Shown one piece after another: positions 1-4,503 of a stretch of 5,459 nt of DNA (positions within the stretch are counted from its first letter, which is position 1; each line of letters opens with the position of its first letter). The notes below the pieces were generated by a model. It did no database searches. It worked only from the letters and a program-made list of their open reading frames with translations, and was not told the DNA's origin. The stretch is from NCBI GenBank assembly GCA_012841175.1, contig DUVG01000022.1, positions 1-5,459 of the forward strand, written 5' to 3'. Both the position numbers and the translations under genes were made by a program. This DNA comes from Clostridium sp. (lineage in GTDB: Bacteria > Bacillota > Clostridia > Acetivibrionales > Acetivibrionaceae).

Positions 1-650
1 GATGATTTTCCAGTCCAAGTACCTTCATATTTTATAGCATCTGAACTAGGTTTTTGGGGTGGAGTAATATCTGTGCCTTCTCTTGTAAGATGCATTGGAT
101 AAATAACATCATCCTTTTTCCAGCATCCTTGTATGTAGTCATCTGTCCTAAAGATACCTATAATATCTCCTCTATCATCTGTCTCTTCCCAAAGTTGAAA
201 CGTTCTAAAACCCTTTATTGCAGTAATACTATTAAAATAACCTTTAAGCTCTATATTAGTTTTATACTCATCATAATAATAGACACCAGAAATTCTATCT
301 TCTGAAACATCAAACTTTGCATATATCTTTTTATTACCTATAAAACCAACAAACCAATCATCAGTAATATTTTCATTATTTATATCTGTTACCTGTTCTT
401 TGACACTGTCTGTTGCCTGCTCTTTAATACTATCTGTTAGCTGCTTTTTAACACCGTCTTTTAGAGCGTTAGTTGTCACACTTTCAGTTGGTGTAGGGTC
501 TGCAAAATTATTTGCTTGTTTTTTTGGGTCTGTCTCTTTTTCCTTTTGTGGCGAATCTGTAAAATCATTTCCCTTGTTTGATTCCTCTAACCTGCAGCCA
601 GTCAATGTTAAAGCAAAAGCAATTAATACCAAAATAATTATTTTTTTCAT
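1..650 (-). CDS. Putative lipoprotein with beta-rich C-terminal domain (C-terminus off window)
   Basis: This frame is open from an ATG at 648-650 to the window edge: 216 complete codons with no stop. AAGGGG (657-662) lies 6 nt upstream of the ATG as ribosome site. The N-terminus MKKIIILVLIAFALTLTGC is a type II signal peptide: two Lys, a hydrophobic stretch and an LTGC lipobox with Cys19 as predicted lipidation site, so the protein should be anchored on the outer face of the membrane. Residues 20-95 are a polar, K/D/T/Q-rich linker containing an 8-residue tandem repeat. From about residue 99 (DWFVGFIGNKKIYAKF) the sequence becomes aromatic and beta-rich, with GVYYYDEY and IQGCWKKDD. The spacing resembles small extracellular beta domains of the type G-x-I-G...GxYyYdxY...GxW; that is my recognition of a pattern, not a family hit. 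A second such unit seems to begin at YEGTWTG near the edge. It has its own promoter and is probably the first gene of its transcript. Substrate or partner unknown. Confidence 0.85.
   Translation of the reverse strand, partial: MKKIIILVLIAFALTLTGCRLEESNKGNDFTDSPQKEKETDPKKQANNFADPTPTESVTTNALKDGVKKQLTDSIKEQATDSVKEQVTDINNENITDDWFVGFIGNKKIYAKFDVSEDRISGVYYYDEYKTNIELKGYFNSITAIKGFRTFQLWEETDDRGDIIGIFRTDDYIQGCWKKDDVIYPMHLTREGTDITPPQKPSSDAIKYEGTWTGKS
387..458 (-). repeat. Three 24-bp tandem units in the lipoprotein linker
   Basis: Three consecutive 24-bp units (387-410, 411-434, 435-458) each begin TGTT on the plus strand and encode the 8-residue period KKQLTDSI / KEQATDSV / KEQVTDI on the minus strand. 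The units differ mainly at degenerate positions, so the peptide is kept better than the DNA. The period places I/V and L/A/V at regular intervals with K/E/Q/D between, which could form a short amphipathic helix or stalk between the lipid anchor and the beta domain. Confidence 0.7.
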
Positions 651-700
651 ATCTATCCCCTTGTCCCATAAGTTATTTTTAAGCATTATCTAATTAATTC

Positions 701-928
701 TCAATCATTCTCCACCCCTATTATATAAAACCACATATCTAACGTCAACGATTGTTCCACAACTGACAGTTTGATAATAACATATTTTTCAAGTTTCTCA
801 GGATACAGATATGCACAATTCATCTCATTTGTCCTTCCATCAAGAGCTATAGTTACTTCAGGATATTTCTCTTTCAATTTCTCCACTGTGTCCCCTACTT
901 TTAATTCATCCGCCGCTTCATTAGCCAT
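701..928 (-). CDS. Small hypothetical protein, 75 residues; possibly the 3' part of a broken gene
   Basis: Not recognised. The frame runs from ATG (926-928) to TGA (701-703), with an in-frame stop at 953-955, so it cannot be extended upstream in this frame. The protein is soluble-looking: an acidic/Lys-rich helical start (ELKVGDTVEKLKEKYPEV) followed by alternating beta-like segments (NCAYLYPEKLEKYVIIKLSVV, then LTLDMWFYII). No signal peptide or membrane segment is seen. A purine-rich GAGGAAGGGG lies upstream, but about 14 nt from the ATG, which is long for a ribosome site. A start-less open frame overlaps its first 25 nt in another phase, so it may be the C-terminal domain of a frameshifted gene. 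The 3' end carries the lipoprotein promoter. The composition looks like coding sequence, but expression is uncertain. Confidence 0.5.
   Translation of the reverse strand: MANEAADELKVGDTVEKLKEKYPEVTIALDGRTNEMNCAYLYPEKLEKYVIIKLSVVEQSLTLDMWFYIIGVEND
720..748 (-). promoter_or_regulatory. Sigma-A promoter for the lipoprotein gene
   Basis: On the minus strand, -35 TTGACG (743-748) and -10 TATAAT (720-725) are separated by exactly 17 nt. This is one mismatch from the full consensus. Transcription should start near 713, giving a leader of roughly 60 nt before the ATG at 650. The promoter lies inside the last codons of the 75-residue ORF at 701-928, so it would make the lipoprotein independent of upstream transcription. 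No operator-like repeat is evident around it. Confidence 0.65.
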
Positions 929-1044
929 AAAGGAAAATGGATCCCCTTCCTCTTAGCTATTGCCACATATTCTAAAATTGTTTTTGCGTACTCCTTAGCA
1001 CTGGTATATGGTAAAACCTTCAAAACTTCCTCTAAACCTTCAAG
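904..1044 (-). pseudogene. Start-less 47-codon coding remnant
   Basis: Between a TAA at 1045-1047 and a TAA at 901-903 the minus strand has an open frame with no plausible start near its beginning. The peptide includes LEEVLKVLPYTSAKEYAKTI and the end IHFPLWLMKRRMN. It reads like the helical C-terminus of a real protein rather than random sequence. The upstream side is only about 30 bp from the kinase operon terminator, so there is no room for a 5' part. I do not recognise the family. It overlaps the 701-928 ORF in a different phase, and a single-base insertion near 929-935 would join the two. It could instead be a chance open frame. Confidence 0.35.
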
Positions 1045-1075
1045 TTAGATTACGCCCATGCTGGGCACACTTACA

Positions 1076-1113
1076 AAAAAGCTTAAGGGCGCTAAGATAC
1101 CCTTAAGCTTTTT
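1076..1113 (-). terminator. Rho-independent terminator of the two-component operon
   Basis: Perfect 14-bp inverted repeat AAAAAGCTTAAGGG (1076-1089) / CCCTTAAGCTTTTT (1100-1113) with a 10-nt loop. On the minus strand the stem is followed directly by a run of six T (complement of 1080-1075). It begins 17 nt past the histidine kinase stop codon. The A-tract on the other arm means it could also work on the plus strand, but no plus-strand gene ends here. Confidence 0.85.
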
Positions 1114-1129
1114 GTATGATTCTTTCTTT

Positions 1130-3169
1130 TTACTCCTCACACAAAGGTATTTCCACAATCACCTTAAACAAGTCCCCGTCTATTTCTATATTAAACTTTC
1201 CTTTCTGTACATAAGTCAAGCTTTGAGCAATAGAAATGCCAAGCCCTGATCCTTCTGTTGTTCTTGATTCATCCCCTCTTACAAATCTTTCAGTCAACCG
1301 CTCTGCCGGTATTTCAAGGGGAAGTGCCGATATGTTCTTTATTGTCAACACACCATCTGTATTATTTTTTGATATATTTATATATACCCTCGAACCTTTC
1401 ATTGAATATTTCAATGCATTGGACATAAGGTTTTCCATTATCCGCCACATATGCTTCCCGTCAGCTAGTACAAATATATTTCTGTCAGCAGCGTTAATGC
1501 GAATATCAAGGGCCGCTTTTTCTGATTTTTCCTGGAATTCCCCATAGACTTGCATAACAAGCTCATATAAATTTACTTTTTCTAAATTTACCGGCATGTT
1601 TCCGCTAGATGCCTTGCTTGCTTCCACCAAATCTTCAATGAGAACTTTTAGCCGTGCGGATTTTTCCTCAAGAACACCTATATATTCTTTCCCCTTCTTA
1701 CTCCCAATTTCTTCTCCTTTGAGCAAATCAACATAGTTTATTATGGAGGTCAAGGGAGTTTTCAAATCATGGGTTACATTGGTAATTAATTCAGTTTTCA
1801 TTCGTTCCCCCTTTATCGCTTTGTCCACGGCTTTTTTTAATCCTCCCTGAATATTACAGATGTTTTCGGCAAAAGCTGCAAAGGCAAGGGACATTTTATC
1901 TACATCCATTTTATAGTCCAGATTGCCCCCGGATATCTGTTTAGTTCCCTCCATAATTATGGAAATTGCTTTTAATCCTCTTGCAGTAAAAAAGAAAGCT
2001 GCCAAATTAACAATAGCCAGTATAACAACTGTAAATAAAAAAAATTCTTCTCCGTTGTATCTATTCGCATTAATTCCTGCAGCAAAAGCCAGAAGAATAT
2101 TTATAAAGGTATAAAGTGGAAGTATCAAAAGTATCCACACCCTAAAAATCTTGCCGTTATAACAAATTTTAATAAAATCTTTTATCTTCTTTAAAATCTT
2201 TAAGAATAAAATGTTTTCAAGGATTTTTCCAGCCTTTTTTTGTCTTGTCAGGGACAGCAAATAGGTAAGTACCACAAAGAAAGCCACACTCAATAAAATT
2301 ATAATCCCAAAAATGTACCCTGTTGTACTTCCGTAAAATGAATCTATTGCATGCCGAAAACAAGATATATATACTGGAAAAAAAATAAATACAATCAGTG
2401 TTTGTATGTCTACGTATATCCTGTCTATAAAACTTAATGATAATTTCCTGCTTTTTTCATCTCTCCCAGCAAAATAAAAAAGATATATCAGTACCCCTAG
2501 CAGCAGTATAAAACTTACTACCATTAAAACAATTGCAAATGCTGTTATTGTCTTAACTCTTTTATAGTAAATATAGTCATTATAAAACTCGTCTCCTTTT
2601 TTTAACGGTTCTATAACTGCACAGTGAACTTCATAGGGCGTCTCATTTACTTTTTCCGCTATTTCATCTAGATGATACATCACAACGGTATCATAATTTA
2701 TTCCCTTTTGGTTTATAAACACATATTCTTGTTGCTTTTTTAAAATTTCAACAGGGTTTTTTTCTTTCCATTCTGTTACATTTACATTTGTTATAATTTC
2801 TCCCGTTTCAGTATTCTTAATATAGTATGCAAAATTTAAGTTTTTGGAAATAACCCTTGTAGCATTGTGAAAGGAAGCCATTTTCTGATTCACAATATCA
2901 TCATCTTCTTGGGCATAGAAAACCCTGATTTCTTCTTCACTTTTTGGACCTTTCAGCCAAATATAATAATCTACAATGCTTACTACATGTGTTGAAAAAT
3001 TCGATACATACTTAGGATAACTGTAATAGCTGTTAGATGCTACAATCTGATCATTCTTTATAAGAAAAAAAACACTTCCACATATGCTGACAAAACATAG
3101 CCAGGCCATAATAACCCCAATTACCTTACTAATTTTTGAATATTTAATATTTTTCAATTTTATACCCAA
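1130..3169 (-). CDS. Sensor histidine kinase, six-TM, partner of the VanR-like regulator
   Basis: Membrane sensor kinase of 679 residues that should autophosphorylate on His467 and pass phosphate to Asp54 of the regulator encoded just upstream. Predicted layout: TM1 about 17-37; extracytoplasmic sensor about 38-205, with two NxT sequons and no recognised fold; TM2 206-233; TM3 and TM4 about 255-306; TM5 and TM6 about 343-396. The intracellular loops 234-253 and 307-341 are Lys/Arg-rich, as expected. A HAMP-like linker follows (about 397-450), then HisKA with NVTHDLKTPLTS (464-475) and HATPase_c with N-box ENLMSNALKYS (579-589) and F/G2 region ERFVRGDESRTTEGSGLG (627-644). The usual DxGxG G1 box is replaced by KNISALPLEI (611-620). 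From memory this variant is common in Firmicute kinases of this type, so I regard the enzyme as active. The start is TTG inside the regulator's 3' end (26-bp overlap, translational coupling); ATG at residue 21 is an alternative but would cut TM1. The ligand is not deducible. Confidence 0.93.
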   Translation of the reverse strand: MGIKLKNIKYSKISKVIGVIMAWLCFVSICGSVFFLIKNDQIVASNSYYSYPKYVSNFSTHVVSIVDYYIWLKGPKSEEEIRVFYAQEDDDIVNQKMASFHNATRVISKNLNFAYYIKNTETGEIITNVNVTEWKEKNPVEILKKQQEYVFINQKGINYDTVVMYHLDEIAEKVNETPYEVHCAVIEPLKKGDEFYNDYIYYKRVKTITAFAIVLMVVSFILLLGVLIYLFYFAGRDEKSRKLSLSFIDRIYVDIQTLIVFIFFPVYISCFRHAIDSFYGSTTGYIFGIIILLSVAFFVVLTYLLSLTRQKKAGKILENILFLKILKKIKDFIKICYNGKIFRVWILLILPLYTFINILLAFAAGINANRYNGEEFFLFTVVILAIVNLAAFFFTARGLKAISIIMEGTKQISGGNLDYKMDVDKMSLAFAAFAENICNIQGGLKKAVDKAIKGERMKTELITNVTHDLKTPLTSIINYVDLLKGEEIGSKKGKEYIGVLEEKSARLKVLIEDLVEASKASSGNMPVNLEKVNLYELVMQVYGEFQEKSEKAALDIRINAADRNIFVLADGKHMWRIMENLMSNALKYSMKGSRVYINISKNNTDGVLTIKNISALPLEIPAERLTERFVRGDESRTTEGSGLGISIAQSLTYVQKGKFNIEIDGDLFKVIVEIPLCEE

Positions 3170-3839
3170 TTCCCCACACCACCTTTAAATATTTTGGTTC
3201 TTTTGGATTAATCTCAATTTTTTCCCTTATACGTCGGATGTGTACAGCAACTGTATTTTCCGCTGAATATGAAGGCTCATTCCACACATTTTCATATATT
3301 TCATCAATGGAAAATACTTTACCCATATTCTGCATGAGAAATAAAATAATGCCATATTCCCTTGCCGTCAACCGCACCATTTCCCCGTCAACTCTCAATT
3401 CCTTTGCCTCAACATCAAGCTCCAACCCTCCGGTTTTAAATATCCCTCTTCTTTCTTCTGCTCCTCCCAGCAAAGTATACCGCCTTAGCTGGGATTTTAC
3501 CCTTGCAATAAGCTCTAAAGGATTAAACGGCTTTGTTACATAATCATCGGCACCAAAGTTAAGACCTATTATTTTGTCTGTGTCCTCTGATTTTGCAGAC
3601 AATATTATTATGGGTATATTCAGCTCTTTGCGTACTTTTACCGTTGCAGTAAGTCCGTCCAACTCAGGCATCATCACATCCATTATAACCAGATGGATTT
3701 TTTCCTGCTCTAAAGCCTCTAATGCCTGTTTTCCTGTATATGCCTTGACAACATTATAGTTTTCCTGCCTTAAGTAAATTTCCAGCGCATTAACTATCGC
3801 CTTGTCATCATCGCACACCAAAATATTGTATTTATCCAT
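3144..3839 (-). CDS. OmpR-family response regulator, VanR-like
   Basis: DNA-binding response regulator of 231 residues, the usual length for the family. The receiver domain (1-120) has the acidic pocket CDDD (9-12), phosphoacceptor Asp54 in VIMDVMMPELDG, Ser81 at the Thr/Ser switch position and Lys103 in VTKPFNPLELIARVKSQLRRY. The winged-helix domain (about 135-231) has LTAREYGIILFLMQN, then VAVHIRRIREKI and the C-terminal YLKVVWGIGYKIEK. The receiver end and wing closely resemble enterococcal VanR as I remember it, but no vanH/A/X-type genes are nearby, so vancomycin resistance should not be inferred. The start ATG (3837-3839) has AGGAGG (3848-3853) at 8-nt spacing. It is the first full gene of the operon and its last 26 bp overlap the kinase. 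Three TTAAG half-sites upstream suggest it regulates itself. Confidence 0.95.
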   Translation of the reverse strand: MDKYNILVCDDDKAIVNALEIYLRQENYNVVKAYTGKQALEALEQEKIHLVIMDVMMPELDGLTATVKVRKELNIPIIILSAKSEDTDKIIGLNFGADDYVTKPFNPLELIARVKSQLRRYTLLGGAEERRGIFKTGGLELDVEAKELRVDGEMVRLTAREYGIILFLMQNMGKVFSIDEIYENVWNEPSYSAENTVAVHIRRIREKIEINPKEPKYLKVVWGIGYKIEKY

Positions 3840-3842
3840 TAT

Positions 3843-3875
3843 TTAAACCTCCTGTACTTTTTCAAAAATATACAT
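3843..3875 (-). CDS. Possible 10-residue leader ORF upstream of the response regulator
   Basis: ATG (3873-3875) opens a frame encoding MYIFEKVQEV and a TAA at 3843-3845, only 3 nt before the regulator ATG. It has its own ribosome-site candidate AGGTG (3883-3887) with 7-nt spacing. The regulator's AGGAGG lies inside its CAG-GAG-GTT codons. If translated, ribosomes would cross the regulator's ribosome site and terminate next to its start, which would couple or modulate translation. No run of regulatory codons (as in amino-acid attenuators) is present. It may be a chance short frame. Confidence 0.3.
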   Translation of the reverse strand: MYIFEKVQEV

Positions 3876-3901
3876 GCCAAATCACCTGCCTTTTTTCTTA
3901 T

Positions 3902-3907
3902 AGTATA
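3902..3907 (-). promoter_or_regulatory. Probable -10 element of the two-component operon
   Basis: Minus-strand TATACT (3902-3907), followed by ATAAG, lies about 63 nt upstream of the regulator start. The nearest sequences at 16-18 nt spacing (around AGTGTT) are poor -35 matches, as often seen in promoters that depend on an OmpR-family activator bound just upstream. TATAAG, 5 nt further on, with TTTGTA as -35 at 17 nt is an alternative reading. Confidence 0.45.
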
Positions 3908-3928
3908 TCAGGCAGATTTTACAAAACA

Positions 3929-3957
3929 CTTAATAAAATTCTTAAGATTTTCTTAAG
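3929..3957 (-). promoter_or_regulatory. TTAAG direct-repeat operator for an OmpR-family regulator
   Basis: Two identical CTTAAG hexamers (3952-3957 and 3941-3946) are separated by 5 nt, an 11-bp period. A third TTAAG half-site (complement of 3929-3933) follows 12 bp on. Direct repeats one helical turn apart are the usual binding pattern of winged-helix OmpR-family dimers. The arrangement equals the NTTAAG-N5-WTTAAG site that I recall for streptococcal CiaR. It sits just upstream of the weak -35 position of the regulator's own promoter, which fits autoactivation. Each CTTAAG is also a palindrome, so strand is nominal. Confidence 0.55.
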
Positions 3958-4009
3958 AATTTAAAAAGCTACTGAAAATTATACCTCTTTTTAGTAGCTT
4001 TTTAAATTC
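3957..4009 (-). terminator. Long intergenic hairpin, likely terminator upstream of the two-component operon
   Basis: Perfect 17-bp inverted repeat (3957-3973 / 3993-4009) with a 19-nt loop. The core is AAAAAGCTACT / AGTAGCTTTTT, so either strand ends the GC-containing stem with T5. It is the first strong hairpin on the minus strand after the ligA stop (about 470 bp away) and would keep ligA read-through out of the regulator promoter. It could equally have ended the plus-strand gene that is now absent. Its left base is shared with the distal CTTAAG of the operator. The loop holds a TATAAT on the minus strand, probably by chance. Confidence 0.6.
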
Positions 4010-4026
4010 CATTTTTTCCATTGCTA

Positions 4027-4503
4027 ATAAGATGAGCTTTACTTCACGATTACTTTTTATACGATTGGCATGACAAAAATAACGGACACCCCCTGCATGG
4101 CTTTTTTCACCCAAGAAAATCCTTACAAAATGCTCATGAGGATTTTGAACTGACACCAAAAGAGGAAAATATCATCCTAAGACACATGTTTCCGCTAACA
4201 CCCATACCACCATATTATTTAGAAAGCTGGATTAGGGGGGGTAACTCAAAATGGTGGCACTTCCTTTTTGATACTTTTAAATCAATAGCCAGCATGCTAG
4301 ATTTAAGAAAAGCAATTATAAACTACTCGGATTTGTCTGTTAATAAATATAAGGAAATAGTAGTAAAATACAAAAGGTTTTTCCTTGCATTTCCTCATCT
4401 GTTAATTTTAAATGCAGGTATTTTAAATAGGGATGTAAAGAGCATTTTAAGGGAAAGAATCAGCATCTTAAATGATAGAATTAATTCTCAATCATTTGTC
4501 TAA
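4027..4503 (+). pseudogene. Truncated HD-domain phosphohydrolase pseudogene with foreign C-terminal tail
   Basis: From 4036 to 4503 the plus strand is open (155 codons plus TAA). It encodes ALLHDYFLYDWHDKNNGH, then LHGFFHPRKSLQNAHEDFEL and NIILRHMFPLTPIPPYYLES, recognisable as the core of a clostridial HD-family metal-dependent phosphohydrolase. The metal-binding His-Asp pair is at 4045-4050 and the HMFPL histidine at 4183-4185. Intact relatives, as I recall them, read RGALLHDYFLYDWH; here the codon at the Gly position is TGA (4033-4035), preceded by the expected Ile-Arg codons. Further upstream no family sequence remains, because the intergenic hairpin starts within 25 bp, so the start and N-terminal helices are missing. 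After TrpIle (4228-4233) the expected V-T-x-x-D-K segment with the last metal-binding Asp is absent. An ATG at 4186 would give a 105-residue protein lacking the HD pair. Substrate unknown; no function expected. Confidence 0.75.
4234..4503 (+). other. Unrecognised tail fused to the HD pseudogene
   Basis: After a run of seven G (4235-4241) the open frame continues for 89 codons unlike any HD-family C-terminus I know. It includes NSKWWHFLFDTFKSIASMLD, VKYKRFFLAFPHLLILNAGI and RERISILNDRINSQSFV. It is Lys/Arg-rich with hydrophobic stretches and looks like the end of some other protein. Its last 23 bp overlap the ligA 3' end in convergent orientation. The stretch near 4250-4265 (AATGGTGGCACTTCC) recalls repeats found at ends of IS21-type elements, but only weakly. 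A deletion joining two genes, or a small insertion, are both possible origins. Confidence 0.4.

Noticed and set aside
400..693. Plus-strand 97-codon ORF with a signal-peptide-like, Ser/Phe-rich sequence
   Set aside because: It is the complement of the lipoprotein's K/E/D-rich linker and N-terminus; its composition is explained as a shadow frame.
1054..1066. Short palindrome GCCCA-TGC-TGGGC
   Set aside because: Only 5-bp arms with a 3-nt loop and no T-run; nothing links it to a function, and the adjacent 14-bp hairpin already explains termination.
3107..3109. ATG at kinase residue 21 as the true start
   Set aside because: GGGG lies 7 nt upstream, but this start would remove the Lys-rich N-terminus and the first part of TM1. 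Kept as an alternative only.
1130..3839. Vancomycin-resistance regulatory locus (vanRS)
   Set aside because: The regulator resembles VanR, but no ligase, dehydrogenase or dipeptidase gene is present and the kinase architecture is unlike typical VanS. Naming it van would overclaim.
3886..3915. CTGCCT / AGGCAG inverted repeat around the operon -10
   Set aside because: Arms are only 6 bp with an 18-nt loop. Too weak to call an operator or attenuator next to the stronger TTAAG repeats.
3953..4159. 68-codon minus-strand ORF between the regulator and ligA
   Set aside because: It is antisense to the recognisable HD core and runs through the intergenic hairpin and operator. It has no family features and no reasonable ribosome site.
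4234..4300. IS21-family element end
   Set aside because: The similarity rests on one short GTGGCACTT-like stretch from memory. No transposase and no paired inverted repeat are visible, so it is not listed as a mobile element.
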